Assembly (NCBI GenBank): GCA_947498985.1
Contig: CANMMF010000002.1
Coordinates: 310,001-374,000 of the forward strand
DNA from: an uncultured Paracoccaceae bacterium
Lineage (GTDB): Bacteria; Pseudomonadota; Alphaproteobacteria; Rhodobacterales; Rhodobacteraceae
Direction: 5' to 3'
DNA: 64,000 bases
Shown: positions 48,176 through 57,464 of the stretch, piece by piece
Layout of the letters: each line of letters begins with the position of its first letter
Numbering within the stretch: position 1 is the stretch's first letter
Position numbers and translations under genes: made by a program
The notes under the pieces: model-generated
Told to the model about the DNA's origin: nothing
The model's database searches: none
Seen by the model: the letters and a program-made list of their open reading frames with translations, nothing else

Positions 48176-48718
48176 TCACTTCCGTCGCTTGTGTTCATCG
48201 AGCCGCGGAAAAATCTCGACAAAGTTGCACGGGCGGTGCCGGAAATCGAGTTGCAGGGCGAGGATCTCGTCCCAGGCGTCCTTGCAGGCCCCGGGGCTGC
48301 CGGGCAGCGCAAAAAGATAGGTGCCGCCCGCAACGCCACCGGTGGCGCGCGACTGCACGGCGCTGGTGCCGATCTTCTGGTAGGACACCATGGTAAAGAC
48401 GGTGCCGAACGCGTCGATCTCCTTCTCGTAGACGTCGCGATGCGCCTCGACCGTCACGTCGCGCCCGGTGAGCCCGGTGCCCCCGGTGGAGATCACGACA
48501 TCGATCTGGCTGTCCTCGATCCAGTCACGCAGCTGTGCCGCGATGGTCTCGCGGTCATCCTTCAGAATCATCCGCGCCGCCAGAACATGCCCGGCCGCCT
48601 CCAGCCGCTGCACCAGCGTGTCGCCGGAGCGGTCCTGCGTCAGATCCCGCGTGTCGCTGACCGTCAGGATCGCGATGCGCACGGGGATGAAATCCTTGGT
48701 CTCGTCGATGCGGCTCAT
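48176..48718 (-). CDS. moaB: Molybdenum cofactor biosynthesis protein B
   Basis: 180 residues with the MoaB/Mog fold: ILTVSDTRDLTQDRSGDTL at the start, VVISTGGTGLTGRDVT around the active site, and FALPGSPGACKDAWDEIL. It binds molybdopterin and takes part in adenylation before molybdenum insertion. The ATG lies inside the stop of the phosphoesterase gene (ATGA), so translation is coupled. It ends 100 bp upstream of the second RND adaptor start; that gap shows no clear terminator. Confidence 0.93.
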   Translation of the reverse strand: MSRIDETKDFIPVRIAILTVSDTRDLTQDRSGDTLVQRLEAAGHVLAARMILKDDRETIAAQLRDWIEDSQIDVVISTGGTGLTGRDVTVEAHRDVYEKEIDAFGTVFTMVSYQKIGTSAVQSRATGGVAGGTYLFALPGSPGACKDAWDEILALQLDFRHRPCNFVEIFPRLDEHKRRK

Positions 48719-49320
48719 GCGCCTGTCTCCAATGTAAACCAGTTGGGTGCGGGGCCGAGATTGACAACCTGCGTGTCGCCGATCTGCCCGGTCTCGCCCC
48801 AACTGTCGTGAATATGGCCGCAGACCGCCAGACGCGGTTGAATGCGGCGGATCGCGTCGCGGATCGCGGTGGAGCCGACAGAGCGCCCTTCGGACGTCAC
48901 GTCACCCAGGCCTTTGGGCGGCGAATGGGTGATCAGGAGGTCTGCGGCGTCGCAGCGGCCCAGCGCGGCCCCGGCCTCCGCCTCGCTCAGATCGAAGGAC
49001 CAGTCGCCGAAGGGTGTGACGGGCACACCACCGCCCAGACCAAAGAGCGCAAGCCCGCCGATCTCCATCCCGTCGCCATGCAGCACCGTCATGTTGGGCA
49101 GGGCCGCGGCGCGCAGTTCCGCATCGCTTTCGGCATTGCCGGGCACCGCGACAAACGGCGCTTCGATGTCCGAGAGCAACGCCATGATGTCGCCCAGCCC
49201 GTGACGCATGTTGCAGAAGTCACCCGCGCCGATCACCAGATCCGCCTCGCGGCTGGCCTCGACCAGCGTGGCACCGCGGCGTCTTGACATGTGCAGATCG
49301 GAGAAGGCCAGAACCTTCAC
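48715..49320 (-). CDS. Metallophosphoesterase
   Basis: 201 residues from a GTG start at 49320 that overlaps the glycosylase stop (GTGA). Calcineurin-like motifs are present in order: FSDLHMS, GAGDFCN, GNAE, THSPP and CGHIHDSWG, which bind two metal ions. It hydrolyses a phosphoester, possibly a nucleotide; the substrate is unknown. It forms a three-gene unit with the uracil-DNA glycosylase and moaB through 4-nt overlaps. Confidence 0.88.
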   Translation of the reverse strand: MKVLAFSDLHMSRRRGATLVEASREADLVIGAGDFCNMRHGLGDIMALLSDIEAPFVAVPGNAESDAELRAAALPNMTVLHGDGMEIGGLALFGLGGGVPVTPFGDWSFDLSEAEAGAALGRCDAADLLITHSPPKGLGDVTSEGRSVGSTAIRDAIRRIQPRLAVCGHIHDSWGETGQIGDTQVVNLGPAPNWFTLETGA

Positions 49321-50099
49321 GTGCCCTGCCTCAGACGGGCCTGTATTTCGAGCAGATCGACCCAGGCCTCGCGTTTGGCCAGCGGCGTGCGCAAGAGATA
49401 GGCCGGATGCACCATCGGCATCGCGGGCAGGCCCAGGGCTTCGGTCCAGGTTCCGCGCAACCGGGTGATGCCGCGCTTGCCCAGCAGCGCATGGGCCGAG
49501 ATGTTGCCGGTGATGATCAGCAACTCCGGCGCCGCCAGCGCAATGTGACGGCGCAGGAACGGCTGCATCATCGCAATCTCGTCGGGCTTGGGATCGCGGT
49601 TCTGCGGCGGTCGCCAGGGCAGCACATTGGTGATGTAGACTGATTCCGCCCGGGCAAGCCCGATGGCCGCCAGCATCCGGTCGAGCAACTGGCCCGCGCG
49701 GCCCACAAAAGGCCGCCCCTCGCGATCCTCGTCGCGGCCCGGGGCCTCGCCGACAATCATCACGCGCGCACCCGGCACGCCGTCGGAGAACACCAGATTG
49801 CGCGCGCCCTTTTTCAACTCGCAATGCTCGAACCCGCCAAGCGCGGCGCGCAACGCCTCCAGATCGCCAGCGGCATCGGCGGCCTGCCGGGCCACCGCGA
49901 CCGGGTCGACCCTGGTCTCGGCAGGGGGTGCGGGCGCCTTGTCGGCCACTGCCACCGCGGGCGTCGCGGCTTTTTCGCGCAACGCCCTCTCCAGCGCAAA
50001 GCGGTCGATGGGCGCGTCCGAGATCGTCTCGTCCACCCCCAGCTCAAGCTGCCATTCCAGCAGCGCCCGCGCCCTGTGCCAGTCGATTGCCGATTCCAT
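49317..50099 (-). CDS. Uracil-DNA glycosylase (family 4-like, iron-sulfur ligands missing)
   Basis: 260 residues. Motif [21 protein letters not shown], the [14 protein letters not shown] segment and motif [10 protein letters not shown] match family 4/5 enzymes, which remove uracil from DNA. The cysteines that hold a 4Fe-4S cluster in thermophilic family 4 enzymes are not all present: only one remains in [10 protein letters not shown], and the later one is replaced ([11 protein letters not shown]). About 85 extra N-terminal residues form an alphaproteobacterial linker. First gene of the unit with the phosphoesterase and moaB. Confidence 0.88.
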   Translation of the reverse strand: MESAIDWHRARALLEWQLELGVDETISDAPIDRFALERALREKAATPAVAVADKAPAPPAETRVDPVAVARQAADAAGDLEALRAALGGFEHCELKKGARNLVFSDGVPGARVMIVGEAPGRDEDREGRPFVGRAGQLLDRMLAAIGLARAESVYITNVLPWRPPQNRDPKPDEIAMMQPFLRRHIALAAPELLIITGNISAHALLGKRGITRLRGTWTEALGLPAMPMVHPAYLLRTPLAKREAWVDLLEIQARLRQGT

Positions 50100-50147
50100 G
50101 CGCCGAACTTACTGCGCGCCTGCCCCATGCGCCACCACCGGCGAGCG

Positions 50148-50202
50148 GCGCACAGCCCGGGCGGGCGGGGTGGGTGGGCGGGAGCCTGCCCGGGCTGTGC
50201 GC
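50148..50202 (+). promoter_or_regulatory. 15-bp perfect inverted repeat with a G-quadruplex-type loop upstream of pyrB
   Basis: Arms 50148-50162 and 50188-50202 are perfect inverted copies of 15 bp. The 25-nt loop (50163-50187) holds five G-runs (GGG, GGGG, GGG, GGG, GGG) separated by single bases, the tightest class of G-quadruplex motif, on the pyrB coding strand. It lies 64 bp before the pyrB start and 49 bp before the divergent glycosylase start. No T-run follows, so it is not a simple terminator. Confidence 0.8.
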
Positions 50203-50265
50203 TGCAACTTGCCCATTGCGCGCCGCGCTCTTAAAGAAGACGTGGTTGGCGTACAGAGGCTTTTC

Positions 50266-51216
50266 ATGCGGTTTGATCAGAGACATCTTCTCGGCATAGA
50301 GCCCCTGCGCCCCGACGAGATCACCGCGATCCTCGATCTGGCCGACCAGTATGTCTCGCTCGGGCGGCGCCGCGACAAACACGCCAACGCGCTGGCGGGC
50401 CTTACCCAGATCAACATGTTCTTCGAAAACTCCACCCGCACCCAGGCCAGTTTCGAACTGGCGGGCAAGCGGCTCGGCGCGGATGTGATGAACATGGCGA
50501 TGCAGGCAAGCTCCGTCAAAAAGGGCGAGACGCTGATCGACACGGCAATGACGCTCAACGCCATGCATCCCGACCTGCTGGTGGTCCGTCATCCGCAATC
50601 GGGTGCCGCCGACCTGCTGGCCCAGAAAGTGCATTGCGCGGTGCTCAATGCAGGTGACGGGCGGCACGAACACCCGACACAGGCGCTGCTCGATGCGCTC
50701 ACCATAAGGCGCGCCAAGGGGCGGCTGCACCGGCTGAACATCGCGATCTGCGGCGACATCGCCCACAGCCGCGTCGCCCGCTCCAACATCCTGCTTTTGC
50801 ACAAGATGGAGAACCGCATCCGGCTTGTCGGCCCGCCGACGCTGATGCCCGCAGGGATCGAATCCTTCGGTGTCGAAGTTTACGACGATATGAAGCGCGG
50901 ATTGGAGGGTGTCGACGTGGTGATGATGTTGCGTTTGCAAAAGGAACGGATGGATGGCGGATTCATCCCGTCGGAACGGGAATACTACCATCGCTACGGG
51001 CTCGATGCGGAAAAGCTGTCTTTTGCCGCCGAAGACGCCATCGTGATGCATCCCGGCCCGATGAACCGCGGCGTCGAGATCGACGGCACGCTGGCGGACG
51101 ACATCAACCGTTCGGTCATTCAGGATCAGGTCGAAATGGGGGTCGCGGTGCGCATGGCCGCGATGGACCTTCTGGCGCGCAACCTGCGCGCGCGGCCAAC
51201 GGAGGTCATGGCATGA
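50266..51216 (+). CDS. pyrB: Aspartate carbamoyltransferase catalytic subunit
   Basis: 316 residues from the ATG at 50266, with AGAGG 7 nt before it; further upstream in-frame codons are unlike the family. Carbamoyl phosphate is bound by STRTQASFE and [10 protein letters not shown]; the aspartate loop is LRLQKERM. It catalyses the committed step of pyrimidine synthesis. Downstream, in the same direction and overlapping by 4 nt, come two unknown membrane proteins and then a dihydroorotase homologue, suggesting one operon. Confidence 0.96.
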   Translation: MRFDQRHLLGIEPLRPDEITAILDLADQYVSLGRRRDKHANALAGLTQINMFFENSTRTQASFELAGKRLGADVMNMAMQASSVKKGETLIDTAMTLNAMHPDLLVVRHPQSGAADLLAQKVHCAVLNAGDGRHEHPTQALLDALTIRRAKGRLHRLNIAICGDIAHSRVARSNILLLHKMENRIRLVGPPTLMPAGIESFGVEVYDDMKRGLEGVDVVMMLRLQKERMDGGFIPSEREYYHRYGLDAEKLSFAAEDAIVMHPGPMNRGVEIDGTLADDINRSVIQDQVEMGVAVRMAAMDLLARNLRARPTEVMA

Positions 51217-51752
51217 CGGTAATGCAGATCAACGGATCGGAGACTGGCACGGTCCGGCTCTTTCACCTCGACCTGCCGCGCGAAGCGGTGGAGCGCTTTG
51301 TCAGCCAGGCGGGCACCGGCGAATGGCCGCTGAAATACGCGCTGGGTGCCAAGGCGTTGCGCCCGGGCTTTGTCGACGTGATCGACCTGCGCGATCTGGA
51401 CGAGATGCCGCTGTCGCAATACCTCGCCGAGGCGCATGGCGTGACCGCGCAGGCTTTGAAGCCGATGCAGGCGCAGATCGACGCGCTCGGCGGGCATGTG
51501 GTGATCCTGCCGAGCCAGGCCTTCGACGCCACCTCGCAGGATCTGACCGTGGCCAGCCCGCTGCGCTGGATCGGCACTTTCGAAGAGGTCCGGGCCAAGC
51601 CGCGCGGCCCGCAACTGCGCAGCGACAGCGCCAAAGGCCGCTCGAGCGCTGCGGCCGCCCCACCCGGGCGCGGCAGCTCTGCGATGCTCAAGATGATCCT
51701 GATCGGCATCGGCATCGTTGCGGTTCTGGTGATCGCCCTGGCGCTGCGATGA
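51213..51752 (+). CDS. Hypothetical protein with C-terminal membrane anchor, in pyr operon
   Basis: 179 residues. The first 125 are soluble and alpha/beta in character ([28 protein letters not shown]). A Ser/Ala/Pro linker follows and a single C-terminal membrane helix (about 160-178, [18 protein letters not shown]). It is a tail-anchored protein with its body in the cytosol. Its ATG overlaps the pyrB stop and its stop overlaps the next ATG. The family was not recognised; the placement suggests a link to the carbamoyltransferase complex or just co-expression. Confidence 0.75.
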   Translation: MTVMQINGSETGTVRLFHLDLPREAVERFVSQAGTGEWPLKYALGAKALRPGFVDVIDLRDLDEMPLSQYLAEAHGVTAQALKPMQAQIDALGGHVVILPSQAFDATSQDLTVASPLRWIGTFEEVRAKPRGPQLRSDSAKGRSSAAAAPPGRGSSAMLKMILIGIGIVAVLVIALALR

Positions 51753-52321
51753 AGGACGGGGCGCTGTCCTCGTCCGACGCGGCGACCGGCGGGTGGGACG
51801 GCATTCTCGATCCCGGCGAGCACGTGCTCTGGCAGGACCGCCCGGTGCCCGGTCTGACATTTGCGGGCGCCCAGCCCATGGTTATCGCCGTGGGCCTGAT
51901 CTTCATCGCGTTTTCGCTTTTCTGGATGGCGATGGTGACCTCGATGATCGGCACCACGCTTGGAGTGATCGCGTTGTTTCCGCTGTTCGGCCTGCCGTTT
52001 CTGCTGATCGGGCTCTGGACCGGCGGCGGATCGCTTCTCTGGGCCGCCTGGCTGCGCCGGTACACGACCTATACGCTGACCAATCGCCGCGCGATGATCG
52101 CAAGCGATCTGCCCTATCTGGGGCGGCGGTTGCAAAGCTGGCCGATTGACGCGACCTCCCGGATCGATCTCGACGATGGCGATCCGGGCAATGTCTGGTT
52201 TTCGCGCAGGCACTACAGTTCCAGAAACGCCGCGCATTTCAAACCCATCGGGTTTCTGCGCGTAACCAACCCGCGCCGCGTTTACAGCATATTGCGCAAT
52301 ATCGGGACCGGCGCCACATGA
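51749..52321 (+). CDS. Hypothetical membrane protein with PH-like domain, in pyr operon
   Basis: 190 residues. The N-terminus contains LDPGEHVLWQDRPVPGLTF, a pattern typical of bacterial PH-domain membrane proteins. Two or three hydrophobic segments follow (about 42-66, 68-85 and near 95). The C-terminal half has TTYTLTNRRAMIAS and ends LRVTNPRRVYSILRN, again PH-like. Co-translated with the preceding gene (ATGA overlap). Function unknown; a partner of the tail-anchored protein is a fair guess. Confidence 0.75.
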   Translation: MKDGALSSSDAATGGWDGILDPGEHVLWQDRPVPGLTFAGAQPMVIAVGLIFIAFSLFWMAMVTSMIGTTLGVIALFPLFGLPFLLIGLWTGGGSLLWAAWLRRYTTYTLTNRRAMIASDLPYLGRRLQSWPIDATSRIDLDDGDPGNVWFSRRHYSSRNAAHFKPIGFLRVTNPRRVYSILRNIGTGAT

Positions 52322-52373
52322 TCGGCCTTCGTACAATCGCTGCCCAGAAAATTGCCGACACCAAGGACATGCC

Positions 52374-53678
52374 GTGACCGACATCCTGATCCAGAACGCG
52401 CGCCTCATCGATCCCGAGGCGGGCACCGAAAACCCCGGCACGGTGCTGATCTCGGGCGGGCGCATCGCCGAGGTGATGCGCGAGGACGGGCCCACCGGGG
52501 CGGTGCTGCAAAAGCGCGCCGGAAAAGCCGAACTGGTGGACGCGGAGGGTGCGGTTCTGGCCCCCGGTATCGTCGATATCGGTGTGAAGATCGGCGAGCC
52601 CGGGGAGCGGCACAAGGAAAGCTATGGCACCGCCGGGCTGGCGGCGGCGGCGGGCGGGGTCACCACCATCGTTACGCGCCCCGACACCACACCCGCCATC
52701 GACACGCCCGAGACGCTCGAGTTCATCCGGCGCCGCGCCAATGAGGCAGCCCCGGTGAACGTGCTGCCGATGGCCGCGCTCACCAAGGCCCGCGCGGGCC
52801 GCGAGATGACCGAGATCGGTTTCCTGATGGATGCGGGCGCCGTGGCGTTTACCGATTGCGACAATGTGGTGAGCAACACCAAGGTGCTGAGCCGCGCCAT
52901 GACCTACGCGCGCAGTCTCGGCGCGCTGGTCATGGGCCACCCGCAGGAGCCGATCCTGAGCAGCGGCGCTGCGGTGACCTCGGGCAAGTTTGCCAGCCTG
53001 CGCGGGTTGCCCGCGGTGACCGCGATGGCCGAACGCATGGCGCTCGACCGCGATATCGCGCTCATCGAGATGACGGGTGTGCGCTACCATGCCGATCAGA
53101 TCACCACCGCCCGCGCCCTGCCCGCTCTGGAGCGGGCCAAGCGCAACGGGCTCGACATCACCGCCGGCACCTCGATGCACCACCTGACGCTGAACGAGAT
53201 GGACGTGGCGGATTACCGAACCTTCTTCAAGGTCAAGCCGCCCCTGCGCTCCGAAGACGACCGGCAGGCCGTGATCGAGGCGATCCGCACCGGTCTGATC
53301 GACATCATCGGCAGCTTCCACACGCCGCAGGACGAGGAAAGCAAGCGCCTGCCGTATGAGGAGGCCGCCTCGGGCGCGGTGGGGCTCGAGACGCTGCTGC
53401 CGGTGCTTCTGCGGCTTTATCATTCCGGGGAGCTGGACCTGCCCACACTGTTTCGCGCGCTGTCGCTCAACCCGGCCCGGCGGCTGGGGCTGGAATGCGG
53501 ACGGCTGTCCAAGGGCGCGCCTGCGGATCTGGTGCTGTTCGATCCCGACAAGCCCTTCGTGCTCGACCGGTTCAAGCTGCAATCGAAGTCCAAGAACACG
53601 CCCTTTGACGGCGCGCGGCTGCAGGGTAAGGTGCTGCGCAGCTATGTGGCCGGAAAAGAAGTCTTCAAGAGCAGCTGA
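52374..53678 (+). CDS. pyrC: Dihydroorotase-like protein (PyrC', probably non-catalytic)
   Basis: 434 residues from a GTG start with AAGGA 7 nt upstream. The overall fold is type I dihydroorotase, but the zinc-binding HxH that should precede REPG reads GVKIGEPG, and the SSDHAPH-type motif is GSFHTPQ. Most metal ligands are therefore missing. In Pseudomonas such pseudo-dihydroorotases (PyrC') are structural partners required by aspartate carbamoyltransferase. The pyrB gene 1.2 kb upstream makes that the likely job, with the true dihydroorotase elsewhere. Confidence 0.88.
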   Translation: MTDILIQNARLIDPEAGTENPGTVLISGGRIAEVMREDGPTGAVLQKRAGKAELVDAEGAVLAPGIVDIGVKIGEPGERHKESYGTAGLAAAAGGVTTIVTRPDTTPAIDTPETLEFIRRRANEAAPVNVLPMAALTKARAGREMTEIGFLMDAGAVAFTDCDNVVSNTKVLSRAMTYARSLGALVMGHPQEPILSSGAAVTSGKFASLRGLPAVTAMAERMALDRDIALIEMTGVRYHADQITTARALPALERAKRNGLDITAGTSMHHLTLNEMDVADYRTFFKVKPPLRSEDDRQAVIEAIRTGLIDIIGSFHTPQDEESKRLPYEEAASGAVGLETLLPVLLRLYHSGELDLPTLFRALSLNPARRLGLECGRLSKGAPADLVLFDPDKPFVLDRFKLQSKSKNTPFDGARLQGKVLRSYVAGKEVFKSS

Positions 53679-53681
53679 CCC

Positions 53682-54290
53682 ATGCCCGAACTCGTGACCT
53701 CCCTGCCCGTCCTGATGCTATGGGCCATTTTCGGCTACCTTCTGGGCTCCATCCCCTTCGGGCTGGTGCTGAGCCGCCTGATGGGCCTCGGTGACCTGCG
53801 CCAGATCGGCTCGGGCAATATCGGCGCCACCAACGTGCTGCGCACCGGCAATAAACTCGCGGCGGCGGGCACATTGGTTCTGGATGGCGGCAAGGGCGCC
53901 GTCGCGGTGCTGCTGGCGCGCGCCCTGGCCGGTGAGGACGCGGCGCAACTGGCGGGGCTCACAGCATTTCTCGGCCATTGTTACCCGGTCTGGCTGCGCT
54001 TCAAGGGCGGCAAGGGCGTGGCAACTTTCCTGGGCATCCTGCTGGCATTGTCGCTGCCGGTGGGGCTGATGGTCTGCGCCACATGGCTTTTCGGGGCGAT
54101 CGTGTCGCGGATCTCCTCGGTGGCGGCGTTGACGGCGGCGATGTCCTGCACGATCTGGGCGTTCTTCATGGCGCGGGTCGACATGATCGTGCTCTGCACC
54201 CTGCTGACCGCGCTGGTCTATTGGCGGCACCGGAGCAATCTCGCGCGCATCAAGGCCGGGACAGAACCGAAGATCGGCGCAAAAGGCTGA
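53682..54290 (+). CDS. plsY: Acyl-phosphate glycerol-3-phosphate acyltransferase PlsY
   Basis: 202 residues with about five membrane helices. The conserved motifs are all present: GSIPFGLVL plus GSGNIGATNVLR, LDGGKGAVAVLLAR, and LGHCYPVWLRFKGGKGVAT. It transfers the acyl group from acyl phosphate to glycerol-3-phosphate, the first step of phospholipid synthesis. It starts 3 bp after the dihydroorotase-like gene, so it belongs to the same transcript. The 92 bp after it show no strong terminator, only a weak GGGCTCTGCCCC hairpin. Confidence 0.95.
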   Translation: MPELVTSLPVLMLWAIFGYLLGSIPFGLVLSRLMGLGDLRQIGSGNIGATNVLRTGNKLAAAGTLVLDGGKGAVAVLLARALAGEDAAQLAGLTAFLGHCYPVWLRFKGGKGVATFLGILLALSLPVGLMVCATWLFGAIVSRISSVAALTAAMSCTIWAFFMARVDMIVLCTLLTALVYWRHRSNLARIKAGTEPKIGAKG

Positions 54291-54382
54291 TCGGTCGGCG
54301 CGTGTGAGGCCGCGTTGACAGGGCTCTGCCCCGTCCCGGCAAGCAAAGATGCCCCCAAGTGAATCTGAGGCCGGAAGAAGCG

Positions 54383-55180
54383 CTAGAGCGGGGGCGCGTT
54401 TTCAAGCGCCTTTGCGACGGTCTCGGGGTGGGTGACAAGCAGCATGTGGCCCGCCGACGGCACAACGGTTTCGCGGGCGTCGGGCAGGCGGGAGAGGAGG
54501 CCGCGATGCACTGCGGCCATGATGGGCAAGGTCTCGCTGCCGCGCAGAAGCTCTGTGGGGGCGGAAAGCGCCTCCAGCCCGTCACCCTCCAGCAAGCCGT
54601 GGCAATCCTGCCAGAGGCTGGCATCGGTCTGCACGACAAAGGCCATGTTTGCCGCCATCGCCGCCTGCGCGGTCTCGGAGAAGCTGGCCCAGGGCACACC
54701 CCCGCCCCAGAGCCGGTTGAAGACCCGCGCCGCCGCCAGAGGGCCTTCAGTTTCATAGACCGCGAAAAACGCCTCTTCCGCCGCGCGGTGTTTCGCGAAG
54801 GTCGGATCGCCGCTGGCCGCGGCAAAGAACACCGGCTCGATCAGGGTGAGCGAGGCGACATGTTCGGGGCTCTCCAACGCCAGCCGCAGCGCCACGGTCG
54901 CACCAAAGCTGTGCCCCAGCAGGTGCATCGGGCGGCCCGCGAAATCGCGCGCCATGGCGGTGGCCTGATCATGCGGGTCGCACCCTCGCTGCCACGGACC
55001 GCTGCGCCCATGGCCGGGCAGGTCAGGCGCGGTCAGCGCGAACCGGTCACCCACCAGATCGGCCAGCCCGCGAAACATCGCCGATTGCCCCAACCCGCAA
55101 TGCAGGGCGAGCAGCGGCTCGTCCCCGGTGCCGAAGTCGCGCCAGCGCGTCATGGTGCCGCCGCGCATGCCCTCCGGCAT
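54383..55180 (-). CDS. Alpha/beta hydrolase
   Basis: 265 residues. The fold has LLALHCGLGQSAMFRGLA (oxyanion loop), nucleophile serine in GHSFGATVAL and a C-terminal catalytic histidine in SAGHMLL. It is an esterase or lactonase of the PcaD/BioH-like group; the substrate is unknown. The ATG at 55180 overlaps the isomerase stop (TGATG); an internal ATG at 55153 (MTRWRDFG) is an alternative start. Paired with the chromene-carboxylate isomerase gene. Confidence 0.88.
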   Translation of the reverse strand: MPEGMRGGTMTRWRDFGTGDEPLLALHCGLGQSAMFRGLADLVGDRFALTAPDLPGHGRSGPWQRGCDPHDQATAMARDFAGRPMHLLGHSFGATVALRLALESPEHVASLTLIEPVFFAAASGDPTFAKHRAAEEAFFAVYETEGPLAAARVFNRLWGGGVPWASFSETAQAAMAANMAFVVQTDASLWQDCHGLLEGDGLEALSAPTELLRGSETLPIMAAVHRGLLSRLPDARETVVPSAGHMLLVTHPETVAKALENAPPL

Positions 55181-55779
55181 CAGAGCTTGCCGGCAAGATG
55201 CAGGTCGAGCTCCTCGAGCGTGTCCTGCCCCCAGAAATGCTGACCGCTGTCGGTGACGTAGAACGGCGCGCCAAAGACGCCGCGATCCACCGCTTCCTCG
55301 AGGTTGCGCGCATAGGTGTCGGCACCGGCGAGCAACCCGCTGTCGGCCAGCGACGGATCGAAGCCCGCCGCATCGAGGCAGTCGCGCACCACCTCATCCT
55401 GGGCGATGTCCCGCTCTTCGGCCCAGACCGCGCGCAGGATACCGTGGCAGAGCGCGCCGAGATCGCCGCCGCCCGCGGTCTGCGCGGCGATGATCGCATA
55501 GGAGGACGGCGCAGGGTTGGTCGGCCAATGCGCAGGCTGCGGATTGAGCGGCAGGCCCAGCTTTTTCGCCTGTCGGGACAGTTCCTCCGCGCGGTAGGCA
55601 ACACGGTTGGGATGACGGTCTTTCGGCGGCGTGCCCCCGGTGCGCGAAAACAGCGCAATGATGTCGAGAGGCTTGTAGGTGATGGTCGCACCGTGCCGTG
55701 CCGCGATCTCTTCGAGCCGCGTGCCCGCGAGGTAGGTGAACGGCGAAAGCGTTGCAAAGAAGTAGTCGATATGCGGCAT
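55180..55779 (-). CDS. 2-hydroxychromene-2-carboxylate isomerase (DsbA-like family)
   Basis: 199 residues with the kappa-class GST / DsbA fold. The start IDYFFATLSPFTYLAG carries the catalytic serine (TLSPF) that uses glutathione in this family, and GVFGAPFYVTDSGQHFWGQD closes the site. Known members isomerise 2-hydroxychromene-2-carboxylate in naphthalene breakdown. Many relatives in marine bacteria act on unknown compounds, and no other aromatic-degradation gene is here, so the substrate is uncertain. Confidence 0.88.
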   Translation of the reverse strand: MPHIDYFFATLSPFTYLAGTRLEEIAARHGATITYKPLDIIALFSRTGGTPPKDRHPNRVAYRAEELSRQAKKLGLPLNPQPAHWPTNPAPSSYAIIAAQTAGGGDLGALCHGILRAVWAEERDIAQDEVVRDCLDAAGFDPSLADSGLLAGADTYARNLEEAVDRGVFGAPFYVTDSGQHFWGQDTLEELDLHLAGKL

Positions 55780-55873
55780 CTCTTGAGGCTCCTGTCGGCG
55801 TTGCTGGCGGGCAAACTAGGCGCATGTTAAGCGGATCACAACGTCACGAATCCGTCACATCCGGAGCTGCCCC

Positions 55874-56884
55874 ATGCCCACCGTCATCGAGCCGAAACTG
55901 ATCTCCGGCAATGCCAACAAGCCGCTCGCCACCGCCATCGCGCGGCGCATGTCGATGTATCGCGGCATGAATGTCGGGCTGGTCGATGCGCGGGTCGAGC
56001 GGTTCAACGATCAGGAGATCTTTGTCGAGGTGTTCGAGAATGTGCGCGGCGAGGATATGTTCATCCTGCAATCCACCTCGAACCCGGCCAATGACAACCT
56101 GATGGAGCTTTTGATCATGGCCGACGCGCTGCGCCGGTCCTCTGCGGCGCGGATCACCGCCGTGATCCCCTATTTCGGCTATGCAAGGCAGGATCGCCGC
56201 ACCAAGGCGCGCACGCCGATCACCGCCAAGCTGGTGGCCAACATGATCGCCGAGGCGGGCATCGAGCGGGTGTTGACGATGGACCTGCACGCGGCCCAGA
56301 TCCAGGGCTTTTTCGACATGCCGGTGGACAACCTCTATGCCAGCCCGGTCTTCGCGCTCGACATCATCAACCAGTTCAAGGACCAGCTGGGCGACGTGAT
56401 GGTGGTGAGCCCCGATGTCGGCGGTGTGGCCCGCGCGCGCGAGCTTGCCAAGCGGATCAACGCGCCGCTGGCGATTGTCGACAAGCGCCGCGAGAAACCG
56501 GGCGAAGTGTCCGAGATGACGGTGATCGGCGACGTGACGGGCAAGAAATGCATCATCGTCGATGACATCGTCGACACTGCGGGCACGCTTTGCAAGGCCG
56601 CCGAAGTGCTGACGGAAAACGGCGCCGTCGAGGTGCACGCCTATATTTCGCACGGCGTGATGTCGGGGCCTGCGGTGGAGCGGGTGACCAAATCGGTGAT
56701 GAAATCGCTGGTGCTGACCGACACGATCCAGCCGACGCAATCGGTGGCCGATGCACCCAATATCCGGGTGCTGCCGACAGCGCCGCTCTTTGCGCAGTCG
56801 ATCCTGAACATCTGGAACGGCACCTCGGTGTCGTCGCTTTTCGAGACCGAGACGCTGGGGCCGATCTACGAGGGCATCCTCTGA
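55874..56884 (+). CDS. prs: Ribose-phosphate pyrophosphokinase
   Basis: 336 residues, a little longer than E. coli Prs (315). It makes PRPP from ribose 5-phosphate and ATP, feeding nucleotide and histidine synthesis. [16 protein letters not shown] is the flexible loop; [14 protein letters not shown] is the PRPP-binding motif; FNDQEIFVE lies near the start. It is divergent from the isomerase gene across 94 bp. The close presence of pyrB is coincidental or reflects nucleotide metabolism clustering. Confidence 0.96.
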   Translation: MPTVIEPKLISGNANKPLATAIARRMSMYRGMNVGLVDARVERFNDQEIFVEVFENVRGEDMFILQSTSNPANDNLMELLIMADALRRSSAARITAVIPYFGYARQDRRTKARTPITAKLVANMIAEAGIERVLTMDLHAAQIQGFFDMPVDNLYASPVFALDIINQFKDQLGDVMVVSPDVGGVARARELAKRINAPLAIVDKRREKPGEVSEMTVIGDVTGKKCIIVDDIVDTAGTLCKAAEVLTENGAVEVHAYISHGVMSGPAVERVTKSVMKSLVLTDTIQPTQSVADAPNIRVLPTAPLFAQSILNIWNGTSVSSLFETETLGPIYEGIL

Positions 56885-56990
56885 CATGGTTTTCTGCGCG
56901 TCCTGAAAACCCCCGGATGCGGGGATGGCTCTGCCCGTTGAACCCTAGGATTTCGGGCTGGAGCGAGGCGTTCAAGCTCTGCCGGGTTTG

Positions 56991-57410
56991 CTAAGAGAGA
57001 TGATAGGTGAGCGCATTGCGGATGAGCAGGCGCAGCTTGTCGGGGTCGGGCGGGGTCTCCGCCGAGAAACACACGGCGCGATTGCCGTCATAGCGGAAAT
57101 CATCGGGAAAGAGCGCGCGGAAATCGCCGATCAGGCTGGTTTGGCAATGGACAAAAAGCGCATAGCCCCCGGCTTTCGGCATGCCAAGGCGAATGGTGGA
57201 GCCCGCGCGGGTCTCTGTCAGATAAGACGGCTGGCCCCATTTCAGCGTTTCCTGCAGGCGCCCGGCCCGGGGTGTGTCACCGGCGGTGCGCAGGATCAGG
57301 TCGCGCAGCGCCAATAGCCCGGCGCGCTCGGGATCGGGGAACGCATCGAAGGCGGCGGCCACCTTCGGGTCCGCAAATCGTGGCGGGCGCTTGGTCATGG
57401 CCGATTGCAT
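56991..57410 (-). CDS. DUF1801 domain-containing protein
   Basis: 139 residues from the ATG at 57410; an ATG four codons later is possible. The pattern AGRLQETLKWGQPSYLT and KAGGYALFVHCQTSLIGDFRALFP is typical of DUF1801 (YdhG-like) proteins, small soluble proteins of unknown function with a steroidogenic-acute-regulatory-like compact fold. The 106 bp before prs's end show no clear element. No functional claim can be made. Confidence 0.8.
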   Translation of the reverse strand: MQSAMTKRPPRFADPKVAAAFDAFPDPERAGLLALRDLILRTAGDTPRAGRLQETLKWGQPSYLTETRAGSTIRLGMPKAGGYALFVHCQTSLIGDFRALFPDDFRYDGNRAVCFSAETPPDPDKLRLLIRNALTYHLS

Positions 57411-57464
57411 GTGCCGAAGCCTGGCGCGCGTCGCGGCTTGCGGCAACCGCGCCCTCTCAACGGG

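Noticed and set aside
54291-54382. Possible terminator or small gene after plsY
   Set aside because: Only a weak GGGCTCTGCCCC hairpin and no T-run or open frame with a start site were found.
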